From Bacteroidota bacterium (GTDB lineage: Bacteria; Bacteroidota; Bacteroidia; Chitinophagales; Chitinophagaceae): 45,493 bases of DNA. Below the pieces are notes generated by a model. The model was not told the DNA's origin and ran no database searches. It worked only from the letters and a program-made list of their open reading frames with translations. Each line of letters starts with the position of its first letter. The stretch's first letter is position 1. The stretch lies in the NCBI GenBank assembly GCA_013286315.1, contig JABDFX010000013.1, positions 1 to 45,493 on the forward strand. The letters are read 5' to 3'. A program made the position numbers and the translations under genes. Below, piece after piece: positions 35,293-44,430 of the stretch.

Positions 35293-35613
35293 TTAAGCAA
35301 GAGCCGGGGGTAATTCTAACCCATCATCTAAATTTTGGTCTTGCTGCCTATCGGTATCAAGTTGAGATTTTCTTGAATTAATTTCAGATTGCAGTTGTAC
35401 AATTGCCGCCTTGTATTCGTTTGCAGTTTCAGCTTTATCTTTATTTCTCATTATATGGGTGTATTGGCTGGTATAGGTCGCTAACAAATCGTAAAGAGCG
35501 GTTAATTCCAATTCTTTTAGGTCGTGTGCCATTAGTGGTCGGAGGTTTGGGAGTTGCATGACCATCAAAAACCATGCAAAGGCAAAATTTTGTTTTTTTT
35601 CCTGTAATGGCAT
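35293..35613 (-). CDS. small hypothetical protein
   Basis: A 106-residue protein from ATG 35613, or 79 residues from ATG 35532, the start of the better-looking part (MAHDLKELELTALYDLLATY). The rest is helical: HIMRNKDKAETANEYKAAIV then QLQSEINSRK. Similar small proteins with an LTALYDLL...EINSRK pattern seem to occur beside recombinases in Bacteroidota; this is recollection, not a search. Function unknown. Confidence 0.55.
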   Translation of the reverse strand: MPLQEKKQNFAFAWFLMVMQLPNLRPLMAHDLKELELTALYDLLATYTSQYTHIMRNKDKAETANEYKAAIVQLQSEINSRKSQLDTDRQQDQNLDDGLELPPALA

Positions 35614-35969
35614 GATTTTATAACCAAAATCTTTATGTATTGGTTAAAGCATTTTTTCTACCTGATAGATCATTTTCCCGGTGCTGCTGATTCTTGGGAT
35701 GCTCTTAAACTTCATTGTACCTATAATAGTAAAAAAGTGAAATCCCGGTAATAAAGGTTAGGGTGTTTTCACTCTGCATTGTAACACCATTACAGCCGCA
35801 GATTATTATTAATTTAAAGAACTATCTGCAAATAAATTGTAATTTCATTTTAAATGGTTTCTCAAATCCTTTACAACCACTCAAAGGATAAAAGTCCAGC
35901 AGTTATTAATAATATCCGTACAACATTATGTAGACTGATAAGCGTTTTATCACTCATAATTCATCGGCA
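35614..35969. other. intergenic region without recognised gene
   Basis: AT-rich 356 bases between two divergent small genes, which probably share promoters here. No gene, strong hairpin or repeat was recognised. Confidence 0.4.
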
Positions 35970-36152
35970 GTGCAAACCCCCGACCTCCAAGCGGAAATTG
36001 CTGCTTTGGAAATTCAATTAAAGCACTTTGAAAATTTGCTAGATCAGTCTATCATAAATAATGAAGTATTAGCTAAGACGAAACTCATACTTCACGAAGT
36101 GAAAAAAGTGTCTGAAAAATTAAATGAATTAAAGAGGCTGAATGGAATCTAA
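35970..36152 (+). CDS. small coiled-coil protein
   Basis: A 60-residue frame from GTG 35970, almost wholly helical with heptad-like hydrophobics (LQAEIAALEIQLKHFENLL; LILHEVKKVSEKLNELKRL). No family recognised. The start is uncertain as no ATG precedes it in frame. Confidence 0.45.
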   Translation: MQTPDLQAEIAALEIQLKHFENLLDQSIINNEVLAKTKLILHEVKKVSEKLNELKRLNGI

Positions 36153-36375
36153 GAGTAAAACTATTGCGGCTTCCTGAGTATTCTTTTCCCCATTCATTTA
36201 GCTTTTTATTCAAATTCTTAATACTTACATAACTACTTGGTATCTGTTCATTAAAAGCTTACATTCAATTATTCCTCTTCTCGTGAGTGTCCTTTATCTC
36301 AAATCTCCTTAAATAGTTTTGATTAACGTTGCCGACTAGGGGGACATAAATTTTTTTTTATATTAAAATGATTTT

Positions 36376-36810
36376 ATGAATAAGAACGGCCCCGTTGTTA
36401 TAATTGAGGATGATTTAGATGATCAGGAATTTTTAAGTGTAATCTTTAAGAAATTAAATTATTCTAACAAATTATTGCTTTTTGAAACAGGTTCTCAAGC
36501 ATTTGATTTTTTAAAGACCACAAGAGAAATACCTTTTATAATTCTTTCTGACGTGCATATGCCACGCTTAAGCGGGTTTGAATTAAAAGAAAAAATAAAA
36601 TCTGATTGTGAGTCTGGAATTCAGTGTGTTCCGTTCTTGTTTTTTTCTACGACCTCAACCCAGAGTATGCTCATTGATGCATATCGTAAATCTATACAAG
36701 GATACTTTTTAAAAGAAAGCTCGCTGGGAGAATTGGAAAAAACCATTAAAATCATAATGGAATATTGGAAGAGATGCGTTGCTCCAAATAATTTCGCAAA
36801 TGCCGCTTAA
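36376..36810 (+). CDS. single-domain response regulator
   Basis: A 144-residue receiver (REC) domain protein with no output domain. The acidic pocket is VVIIEDDLDDQEFL (Glu11, Asp12, Asp13), the phospho-acceptor is Asp59 in FIILSDVHMPRLSGFELKEK, followed by FFSTTSTQS and GYFLKESSLGELEKTI with the conserved Lys. It is CheY-like and of the Bacteroidota type often paired with hybrid kinases elsewhere. No kinase is nearby. It lies six bases before the next gene. Confidence 0.9.
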   Translation: MNKNGPVVIIEDDLDDQEFLSVIFKKLNYSNKLLLFETGSQAFDFLKTTREIPFIILSDVHMPRLSGFELKEKIKSDCESGIQCVPFLFFSTTSTQSMLIDAYRKSIQGYFLKESSLGELEKTIKIIMEYWKRCVAPNNFANAA

Positions 36811-36815
36811 ATCAT

Positions 36816-37208
36816 ATGGCTGTCAAATTATACTTTGATCAAGTATCAAATGGAGGTGCGCACGGGAAAACAAACAACGGTGATAAGATACTTTATAATC
36901 TCAATGCAATTGATCCTAAAAAAGCAGAAGAATATACTGATATGTTATTCAGGCAGGACAAAGCAACGATTTTTTATTATGCTGGGCGTTTTCTTATTAT
37001 TGTCACAGCATCCCTAGAAATGAAAGAAAAATTCATGGTAGCCTTTGACCTTAACGATAATGAAGATTCAGCCAAAAGGAGCTTTAAGAATGATCCAAAC
37101 GAAAAAGAACTTATGTCATTGTTTTATAAAATGAGAGAAAATATTAAGCAGGATTATGATAAATTCGTTTTAGTTGAAGGAAAGTCCCCTAACCAAGATT
37201 TTAAATAA
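36816..37208 (+). CDS. hypothetical protein downstream of response regulator
   Basis: A 130-residue soluble protein (LYFDQVSNGGAHGKTNNGDK; ATIFYYAGRFLIIVTASLEM; ENIKQDYDKFVLVEGK). It looks like a mixed alpha-beta domain. No family recognised. The short gap to the response regulator suggests co-expression. Confidence 0.6.
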   Translation: MAVKLYFDQVSNGGAHGKTNNGDKILYNLNAIDPKKAEEYTDMLFRQDKATIFYYAGRFLIIVTASLEMKEKFMVAFDLNDNEDSAKRSFKNDPNEKELMSLFYKMRENIKQDYDKFVLVEGKSPNQDFK

Positions 37209-37301
37209 ATTTCAGTTTATATAGATCAGACGGGATTAGACGAATCGGGAAATAAAAAACACCGAAAACCACCACCGATAGACAATTAGTCGACTAGAGA
37301 G

Positions 37302-37327
37302 CGGGGGAAATCCCCGGATTTCTTTAG
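37302..37327 (+). terminator. possible terminator after hypothetical gene
   Basis: A short GC stem CGGGG / CCCCG (37302-37306 / 37312-37316) followed by GATTTCTTT. The T-run is interrupted, so it is only a weak terminator candidate. A palindrome TAGTCGACTA lies just upstream at about 37287-37296. Confidence 0.35.
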
Positions 37328-37338
37328 GTTTCAAGCCA

Positions 37339-37440
37339 CTGAAGCCTTCTCGATTTTAGGACATAGTTCAGACAGAAAGAGAAGCTAAAAGTTTTAAATC
37401 ACTTAAAAAGTGGTTCGAGATCAGCCCGAGGAGGGTCACT
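37339..37440. repeat. boundary repeat, copy C (hybrid-type)
   Basis: The left flank (from CTGAAGCCTTCTCGATTTTA) matches copy B; the central block is nearly identical to copies A, B and D; the right flank (GGTCACTTAACGAAACATCC) matches A and D and leads into a decayed recombinase. It thus combines the target-like left side of B with the element end. Confidence 0.7.
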
Positions 37441-37443
37441 TAA

Positions 37444-37474
37444 CGAAACATCCTAATTTAGGATGTTTTGTTTT
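37444..37474 (+). terminator. terminator in element end (copy C)
   Basis: Stem CGAAACATCCTAA / TTAGGATGTTTTG followed by a T-rich run; corresponds to the terminators at 17396 and 43334. The T-run is interrupted by one G. Confidence 0.6.
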
Positions 37475-37627
37475 GTTATGCCAATAGGGGGTATTAACCA
37501 ATCAGTTAAGGCACTCTGGTTGATGGTTCGATTTCTGTCAATAAACCGCTTCATCTTTTCCTTTGTGCAAGGCTAAAATGAGATGAAAGCCAATCTGGAC
37601 CTACATTTTAGTGGGTTCGATTTCCCG

Positions 37628-38323
37628 TTATGGTATCTGTCTTTTATATGCTTTCTGTTTGTTGTGGTTCTGGGCAATATGGTAAAGAAAATTCAATATA
37701 ATTGTTGCTTCACAATCACTTACTTCAATGTTGTTTTTAGCCAAAATCTCTACCGCACGTTTTAAAGAAATATTTCTAACCGTAAAATTAGAATTATCAG
37801 AATGTGTGTTATTCAAGGCTGAGTTTTTAAAAACGATTTCTTTCTTGTGTCGCAGAATTTTGACTAATGCACTATCTATCTGTATTGAAACATCACCTGT
37901 TTGAAAATTAACTTCTGCTGGAGGAAGTAAACTTACAAATTGTTTCTTATCAGATGGATCCATCATTTGATACACAAGAAAGATGTCTTCAAAAGTGTTT
38001 ATGGCCTGCGCCATTTGTTTATCGATATACTTCAATTTGTCTGTAACGGAGTTAAATTCTTTTTTTAAAATATCAGAAATATCTCGGTGCTCCTTTTTTA
38101 GTTCCATGAAATCATCAAGTTTCAGTTTGTCGTAGACGAATAGTTTTCGCGTCCGGACGATTGAAATTTTTAGCTGAGAAATCTTCCCGAAAAATGGCTT
38201 TGACCTCAATATTTTCGCATTCACAATACTTTAGTTACCTGTCTTCTTGTTCCGGAAGAGAATAACCTTTTCGTTTCTGCTCATCGGTACTTACACGAAT
38301 GTATAGGTAAGCTGATTTCATAT
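37628..38323 (-). pseudogene. decayed large serine recombinase with internal deletion
   Basis: A homologue of the recombinase at 17562. The 5' end (ATG 38323) encodes MKSAYLYIRVSTDEQKRKGY as in the intact gene, but a TAA stop replaces a Leu codon at 38237-38235. Homology runs to the NRPE region (about residue 57), then jumps to the residue ~382 region (RKLFVDDKL-like), so about 325 codons covering most catalytic, DNA-binding and zinc-ribbon parts are missing. The C-terminal ~180 codons continue to 37628. It cannot be active. The noncoding flanks on both sides also match the intact copy. Confidence 0.88.
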
Positions 38324-38648
38324 CATAAAGTGATTTCTGAAGCCGTTATCACAGTTGAAAATTTGAAGTAAACAGAACTTCAAACGATTAAAGTTAACTA
38401 TGGTACAGAAAATGTATTCAGATAAAATGCTTTGCCTTCATGAGCAGTCGTTCTTTATGTTTACTTTCCGATACAAAAAGTACTGAAGCCCGATTCCAGT
38501 GGTTTTGCCGGGAATTGGTGACGGTTCGGTAATTGTAAAAATCTCCAAAAAAGCTTTGTCCATTAGTAGTATGATGGCAGGCTCAAATATTGTCAAACCT
38601 GCTATATCAATGCCGTGTGATATCACTGACTTTCCATAACGGCAATTC
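38324..38648. other. recombinase leader remnant and unassigned sequence
   Basis: 38324 to about 38412 matches the leader of the intact recombinase (19251 to about 19337, to GTTAACyATGGTACA), marking the edge of the repeated module. The remaining ~235 bases show no convincing gene. A 62-codon minus frame (38438-38626) was not accepted. Confidence 0.6.
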
Positions 38649-39907
38649 TTAGATTTTTTTTACTGGCGGAGGTATCCATTTCCCAGTCAGGATTTCATCC
38701 TTTGGCCAATAAAGCCTCAGGCAAAGCTTGAAAGGACCGGGCGGAGCAGGAAGCCAGTTGTTTTCTTTGTCTATGTCTGGAGAAGCATTCTGGAAATAGA
38801 TGTCCAGAGATCCATCGGCATTGTACTTTAAGGAATTCCGGTTGCCAATTGCATACCGCTTTATCAGATTCGCTATAAAATATCCTTCCGTACTATACAT
38901 TGTCAATGACCAGAATGCATTTACAGGTGGCGCTTCCCCTTTCTCAAAATGCATAACATACTTGTTTGCTCCATTATAAGGGTTTCCCGCAGAATCAACC
39001 GCGCTGGTGGGGTAAATGGCATCTTCAGGAATATTTGCCCCTAAACCCACAAAAGCGACTATGGCCCTTAAATCATAATCAACACCATAATTTCCAACGC
39101 CCTTAAAAGCAATACTCCAGCCATTTACGGGTTTAACGATGCCAGCATTCAATACTTCATAAATATGCGAAATAACCACTTTGGGAATTTGTTTCAGAGC
39201 CGCCTGGGTTGCAGTATCAAATGAATTCAGATCAAAGGTTAAACCGGGACCTACACCAATTTTTGCGAACTCTTTCATGACAGGCGCATCAGCGGCCGTT
39301 GGTGGATTTTCGACCAGCAACCTGTTTGTATAATTGAAAAAAGAATCTGTTGAAGTATTTGCCAATTGCTCGTTTGGTAATACGCGACTTGAATTGGCAT
39401 TAATTATTTCCTTAGGTGTAGTATACGGTTTCCCATATGAGCTAAGCGGTGTAACTAAAACTTTTTTCTCCAGCGGCACTACAATCCCGGCGCCCTGTTT
39501 TTCATTGTTCACCTGAAAACGACCGATTATCCAAACTGTACTGGTCGGTGATTTGATTTCCTTCATTCCTGCAGGTAATGAATCTTTCCAATCCGGACCA
39601 GAGATTAAAAAAGTACCACCTTTCTTAATACCTGTTCTGGTGCCTGGAGACGCAAATACATTTGTGAAAGCATCCAGCAAGGGAAGCAAAAAAAGTTATC
39701 ACTTGTAACGGGCAGGGTTAAAACCATCGGTTCTTTGTTAAGATCCAGAAATCCCATGGTATAATAGGTATCTGCATTGGGCCTGACAACCACCGTTTCA
39801 TTTTGTGCCGGGAAACTGGTTGAAATAGTGAGTTGATTAATGGGTGCAGCCTTTCCGGGTACCGGCACTTCCACGCTTGTAAAATTTTTCTTCGTAACGT
39901 CAGTCAC
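38649..39907 (-). pseudogene. DUF1254/DUF1214 protein, truncated and frameshifted
   Basis: The 5' piece (from GTG 39907) includes NETVVVRPNADTYYTMGFLD then LNKEPMVLTLPVTSDNFF. The second piece continues LLPLLDAFTNVFASPGTRTG, through WSIAFKGVGNYGVDYDLRAI to LYWPKDEILTGKWIPPPVK. The break lies in a run of seven T on the minus strand near 39689; eight would restore the family sequence. The usual N-terminal helical part and signal peptide are also missing. The rest, including the DUF1214 end, is well preserved. Confidence 0.82.
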
Positions 39908-39998
39908 CCCGAAACTCCTGTTTAACTGTTAAACCAATTTCAAGGGGCAGCAAACGTTTTGTTTTTCTAAAAAATTATAATGATTCGCTTACATTTAG

Positions 39999-40157
39999 AT
40001 ACTATTTCCTTTTTACATCTATACCCCGCGGCTACTTTTTTTATTCAATCCTGAAGAACGAAAATTCGCTAAATACCTGGGTTATGCAGATCATATAATT
40101 TGCGGAGAAGTTTTCAAACATTGGTCTGCTTTTAAAGAACTATTATTAAAATATTAA
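39999..40157 (+). pseudogene. unrecognised coding fragment upstream of sulfatase
   Basis: Within the 330-base gap 39908-40237, a frame opens after a TAG at 39996 and reads YIYTPRLLFLFNPEERKFAK, YLGYADHIICGEVFKHWSAF and KELLLKY before TAA 40155. It reads like the C-terminus of a real protein, but no start or family was recognised. The 80 bases after it would hold the sulfatase promoter. Confidence 0.3.
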
Positions 40158-40237
40158 ACAAGCGCCAATGAATCAGATAAACTGAGTATTCTTCAGATCG
40201 GCATTCCAATACACATTACTCATTAAACTATCATTTT

Positions 40238-42691
40238 ATGAAAAGAAAACACATTTTATCCCTGTTCATCTTAGGATTGATCTGCCTTGTTATAATTCCG
40301 GCTTCCGCGCAGATTCAAACGACCGGTACACCGGGATCGGCGGCCGCCACTACGACCATTAGCGGAAAGCAACTGCCCGCACCGCCGCCACCCAATGGCG
40401 GCGTGGAAGGCACACTTATTTCAAATTCCAAAGAATGGTGGGCACCGCGAATAGTTCCTAAAAAAGGAGCTCCCAACGTATTACTTATTATGACCGATGA
40501 TCAGGGCTTTGGCGTCAGTTCAACTTTCGGTGGTGTTATCCCAACACCCACGCTGGACAGAATTGCGGCTACAGGTCTCCGTTATACCTCATTTTGTTCA
40601 ACAGCATTATGTTCACCTACAAGAGCCGCTTTGTTGACGGGTCGCAATCATCATTCCGTCGGTTTTGGTATTATCTCTGAACTGTCTACCGGATATCCGG
40701 GATATAATTCTGAAATGACCGCCGGCAACGGCACAGTCGGAAATATCCTGAAAGGAAATGGATATGCTACGGCATGGTTTGGAAAAAATCACAATACTCC
40801 CGCTTATCAATATACCCTTTCCGGTCCTTTTGACCAATGGCCATCCGGCATGGGTTTCGATTATTTTTACGGATTCCAGGGCGGAGAAACCGACCAGTGG
40901 ACACCCTATTTATTTCAGGATCATACACAGATTTTCCCCTGGAAAAATAAACCGGATTACAATCTGACAACCGACATGGCAGATGAAGCCATCGCCCGAA
41001 TGAAAGGAATACAGGCAGGCGATCCGGGACAACCCTGGCTGATTTATTACGCTCCCGGCGGATCACATTCTCCCCACCAGCCTAAAAAGGAATGGATCGA
41101 AAAAATGAAAGGGAAATTTGATGGCGGGTGGAATGTGATGCGGGATACCATTTTTGCCCGCCAGAAACGTCTGGGCGTTATTCCGGCGAACTCTAAGCTA
41201 ACTGCATGGCCGTCAGAATTGCCCACCTGGGAATCCCTTACACCGGAACAGCGCAAACTTTTTGCCCGTCAGGCGGAAGTATATGCAGCCTATACAGCAT
41301 ATACCGATTATGAAATCGGTCGCGTGGTACAGGAAGTAGCGGATGAAGGCCTGCTGGATAATACCATCATCATTTATATATGTGGCGACAACGGAACCAG
41401 CCCGGAGGGCACATTATCAGGTACACCCAACACCTGGACTGCCTATAACGGAGTTCTCGATTTCCCCATCGCAGATCAGATGAAATTCTACGATGCGTGG
41501 GGATCTGCTGCCACGTATCCGCATATGGCTGTTGCCTGGGCATGGGCTTTTGATTGTCCCTATAAATGGACAAAACAGGTGGCTTCTCACTTTGGCGGAA
41601 CACGTCAGGGCCTCGCTATTTCCTGGCCGGGCCATATTGATGATCCCGGAGGTATCCGAAATCAGTTTCATCATATCATCGATATCGTGCCCACGATTCT
41701 GGAAGTAACAGGTTGTGCACAACCGGAAACCATCGACGGCATTAAGCAGAAACCCATTGAAGGGGTGAGCATGGCCTATACTTTTAAAAAAGCAAATGCG
41801 AATGCGCCGACAACACATAAGGTGCAGTATTTTGAAATGATTGCCAACCGCGGAATTTACGACGACGACTGGTATGCCTGTACCACACCACCGGTACCAT
41901 CCTGGGTATTGAACGCTCCCATGCCCGCCATTGATGACTATAAATGGGAACTATATAATATCAAAGAAGACTGGACGCAGAACAATGATCTTGCTGCAAA
42001 AAATCCGCAGAAGCTAAAGGAACTGCAGGATCTTTTTGATAAAGAAGCCAGGAAATATCATGTGTACCCAATTAACAACAATTCATTCGCCAGGGCCGTT
42101 CAACCCAGACCGAGTCCTACAGCCGGAAAATCTGCATTTACATATAGAGGTGTGAATCCTGGTATCGCAGTTCCCGATGCACCCAATGTACTTGGAAGGT
42201 CGTATACGGTAACAGCGGATGTAACTGTCCCGGAAGGTGGTGGCAAAGGAGTCATCTGTACAAACGGAGGACGCTGGGGCGGATGGGGACTTTATCTTAT
42301 AAATGGTATTCCGGTCTTCGACTATAATCTCCTTATTGTGGCAAATTACCGCTGGGCGGGTAAGGAGCCACTCAGCGCCGGCAAGCATGTGATAGAATAT
42401 GATTTTGTTTACGACGGGCCCGGTGTCGCCAAAGGCGGAACTGGTACTTTGAAAGTAGATGGACAGGTCGTGGACACCCACTCGCAACCCAACTCCATTG
42501 CATTTCTGCAGGTTGCCGATGAAACCTTTGATGTAGGCACCGATCTGTATACTGAATTAAATGCAAAGGATTATACACTTCCATTTGATTTCACCGGAAC
42601 GGTCAATAAACTCACCATCGATCTGAAACCGACACAGATTACCGCGTCCGAACAACAACAAATCAAGGACGCTGCAGTAAAAGCTGACTAA
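40238..42691 (+). CDS. arylsulfatase
   Basis: An 817-residue secreted sulfatase. The signal peptide is SLFILGLICLVIIPASAQ. The metal site starts VLLIMTDDQGFG (Asp87, Asp88). The sulfatase signature LCSPTRAALLTGRNHHS carries Cys125, which is converted to formylglycine. A GKNHNTP segment, a DNGTSPEG metal/substrate site, and HIIDIVPTILEVTGCAQP follow. The C-terminal ~200 residues form a beta-sandwich-like extension (SYTVTADVTVPEGG) as in long arylsulfatases. No dedicated maturase is adjacent. It would release sulfate from organic sulfate esters. Intact, unlike the DUF1254 gene next to it. Confidence 0.92.
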   Translation: MKRKHILSLFILGLICLVIIPASAQIQTTGTPGSAAATTTISGKQLPAPPPPNGGVEGTLISNSKEWWAPRIVPKKGAPNVLLIMTDDQGFGVSSTFGGVIPTPTLDRIAATGLRYTSFCSTALCSPTRAALLTGRNHHSVGFGIISELSTGYPGYNSEMTAGNGTVGNILKGNGYATAWFGKNHNTPAYQYTLSGPFDQWPSGMGFDYFYGFQGGETDQWTPYLFQDHTQIFPWKNKPDYNLTTDMADEAIARMKGIQAGDPGQPWLIYYAPGGSHSPHQPKKEWIEKMKGKFDGGWNVMRDTIFARQKRLGVIPANSKLTAWPSELPTWESLTPEQRKLFARQAEVYAAYTAYTDYEIGRVVQEVADEGLLDNTIIIYICGDNGTSPEGTLSGTPNTWTAYNGVLDFPIADQMKFYDAWGSAATYPHMAVAWAWAFDCPYKWTKQVASHFGGTRQGLAISWPGHIDDPGGIRNQFHHIIDIVPTILEVTGCAQPETIDGIKQKPIEGVSMAYTFKKANANAPTTHKVQYFEMIANRGIYDDDWYACTTPPVPSWVLNAPMPAIDDYKWELYNIKEDWTQNNDLAAKNPQKLKELQDLFDKEARKYHVYPINNNSFARAVQPRPSPTAGKSAFTYRGVNPGIAVPDAPNVLGRSYTVTADVTVPEGGGKGVICTNGGRWGGWGLYLINGIPVFDYNLLIVANYRWAGKEPLSAGKHVIEYDFVYDGPGVAKGGTGTLKVDGQVVDTHSQPNSIAFLQVADETFDVGTDLYTELNAKDYTLPFDFTGTVNKLTIDLKPTQITASEQQQIKDAAVKAD

Positions 42692-42715
42692 AAAAATCTG
42701 ATCACTTTTCCCAAC

Positions 42716-42742
42716 AAAAAACCCCGCTTTCGGGTTTTTTTT
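42716..42742. terminator. terminator after arylsulfatase
   Basis: ACCCCG / CGGGTT stem (42721-42726 / 42731-42736) with CTTT loop, flanked by an A-run on the left and eight T on the right, so it could act in both directions. Confidence 0.75.
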
Positions 42743-42930
42743 ATTCATTCTAACTTTTGCCTTATCCAATGGATTTACAAAAGAACTGCTCCAGGATTTT
42801 ATGAATTTATTTTAAGTTTATTGCAAATACGAGCTGGTAGATTGATCATTTACTTCATCGATTGAATGAGTATCTCACATCAACTCATTTAACCATCAAA
42901 AAAAGGTTCCAGTCAGCAACTTGGATACAA

Positions 42931-43069
42931 CCAAATGGATTTTGTCATTCCGCAATCTAGGATTTCCTCTCTTTCTTCAGGCGAATTTGTGGGAATGGTT
43001 GCCGACGATCCTGATCAGAAAATTAAAGTAAAAGCCTTCCATTATGAAATAATGTAAAAAAGAGCGTAG
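42931..43069 (+). pseudogene. relic of the coupling-protein (TraG) gene 3' end
   Basis: About 43 codons clearly related to the end of the gene at 12679: the translation DFVIPQSRISSLSSGEFVGM then VADDPDQKIKVKAFHYEIM parallels DFAIPQSKISSLSSGEFVGM then VADDPDQKIKLKVFHCEIL. A TAA at 43055 replaces the last codons. No 5' part exists: sequence left of 42931 is unrelated. It is the left end of a second copy of the element tail. Confidence 0.85.
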
Positions 43070-43095
43070 ACGAAAAGTGACTATTAAATCAAATT

Positions 43096-43281
43096 GCATT
43101 GGATAAATCAAGAGTTACAAAGGAGAGAATTTCTGAAAATTATTATCGGATCAAAAATGATATAACTCAAATGATGGAATCTTAGATTCAAATACTGCTT
43201 GAAAAAAGATCAGAAATGATGAAGATCAGACATTCAAGGTGAAAGAAAAGAAAACTAAATCAAACAGAAAGAGACGCTAAC
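43096..43281 (+). pseudogene. relic of the small charged mob-operon gene
   Basis: Corresponds to the gene at 14521-14706: SRVTKERISENYYRIKNDIT matches STVTKERISENYYRIKSDIA. The ATG is replaced by GCA, a TAG interrupts the frame after QMMES, and small indels follow. The end (NRKRR and TAA 43279-43281) runs straight into boundary copy D, showing the ancestral order: coupling protein, small gene, boundary, terminator. Confidence 0.82.
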
Positions 43282-43333
43282 AATTTTAAATCACTTAAAA
43301 AGTGGTTCGACATCAGCCCGATGAGGATCACTT
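43263..43333. repeat. boundary repeat, copy D (attP-like combination)
   Basis: The left flank is the end of the small mob-operon gene (relic), the central block (TCACTTAAAAAGTGGTTCGA) is nearly identical to the other copies, and the right flank is the element end with terminator. Homology to the recombinase-side flank continues to about 43440 and then stops, so no recombinase remains here. The combination mob-operon end plus recombinase end is what a circular element junction would give. Confidence 0.7.
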
Positions 43334-43369
43334 AACAAAACATCCTAATTTTGGGATGTTTCGTTTTTT
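43334..43369 (+). terminator. terminator in element end (copy D)
   Basis: AACAAAACATCCTAA pairs with TTGGGATGTTTCG (two mismatches), followed by six T. Third copy of the element-end terminator. The 178 bases from 43441 to 43618 hold no recognised gene. Confidence 0.65.
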
Positions 43370-43618
43370 ATGCCAATGGACGAAACTAACCAATGAGTTG
43401 CGATACTCCGGCTGCTGGTTCGATTACTGTCAATAAATCGTTAAGAAAAGATGAATACTATGGAAATCTCCCCCTTCTATATTCCAGTGTGCGTTTCTGG
43501 TTTTGGTATATAGTAAATATTCATCCGCCAGTAACTCCGGCAATTCAGTGGCTATTGACTGCCGGTTGTTTTCCGTTATGCCAATATTTGGATTCATATT
43601 TTCATCTTAATGTATTCA

Positions 43619-44302
43619 TTAGTTTTCGTTTGCAGCCGCTATGATCACTTTTGCCACTGCATCCGGCTGAGAAATGAACAACACATGACTGCCTTTTATT
43701 TCGGTGATTTTAGTTCCAGCACGACGGTACATGTTCCTTTCAATATCGGGGTTGATGGCTTTGTCTTCTGTAGCCACGATTCCATAACTTGGTTTGGTTT
43801 TCCAGGCCGCCTCCCTGACAGCAGTAGCAAAACAGGCTCCGAAAATAGGTCCCTGAGAAGCATACATAAAGTCGGCATCTTCCTTACTTAAATCTGCCGC
43901 GAAGCCTGCGTGAAATTTGGATTTATCAAAATAAACGACTCCTTTTTCATCGGGAGCCAAAATGCCAAATTCCGGGGCTGCAGGCAGAGAGGAAATCCAT
44001 TGTACTGAAGTCTCTCCTTTATCGGGTTCAAATGCCGCGATATAAACAAGGGCCACTACTTTAGGATGCGTACCAGCTTCCGTAATCACGGTCCCGCCCC
44101 AGGAGTGACCTACTAAAATAGTTGGTCCATCCTGCTTGTCCAGGGCGCGGACAGTAGCATCTACATCATCCTCCAGGGATGTAAGTGGATTTTGAACAAC
44201 CGTAACCTGATATCCTTTTCCTGTGAGGATTTCATATAATTTTTTATAACCTGATCCGTCTGCAAATGCTCCGTGAACAATGACAATGTTTTTGCTTTTC
44301 AT
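43619..44302 (-). CDS. alpha/beta hydrolase
   Basis: A 227-residue hydrolase. The start NIVIVHGAFADGSGYKKLYE has the oxyanion-hole HGAFADGS. The nucleophile elbow is ILVGHSWGGTVI with Ser67. Catalytic His is in GSHVLFISQPDAVAKVI. The HGAFADGSGW-type start groups it with the esterase/hydroxynitrile-lyase-like hydrolases often annotated as stress or haloperoxidase-like. No signal peptide. ATG 44302 (MKSKNIVIVHG) is preferred over an extension to 44323. The substrate is unknown. Confidence 0.9.
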   Translation of the reverse strand: MKSKNIVIVHGAFADGSGYKKLYEILTGKGYQVTVVQNPLTSLEDDVDATVRALDKQDGPTILVGHSWGGTVITEAGTHPKVVALVYIAAFEPDKGETSVQWISSLPAAPEFGILAPDEKGVVYFDKSKFHAGFAADLSKEDADFMYASQGPIFGACFATAVREAAWKTKPSYGIVATEDKAINPDIERNMYRRAGTKITEIKGSHVLFISQPDAVAKVIIAAANEN

Positions 44303-44430
44303 TTTTTTTGATTTTACAGTCAAACTCCAATGTTTGTGCCATCCCGGTGAATCCTATAAATCAACAAATTGAAGAAATCCGGAAATTGCAAGTCACCATA
44401 TTTGGTGAATTCGCATAAATATTAACGAGG

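Noticed and set aside
38438-38626. A 62-codon minus-strand frame before the DUF1254 gene
   Set aside because: No start context, no recognisable domain and no homologue in the window. Treated as noncoding or as an unidentifiable remnant.
43393-43644. An 83-codon + strand frame downstream of copy D
   Set aside because: It overlaps the element-end relic and the 3' end of the hydrolase gene; the composition does not look like protein.
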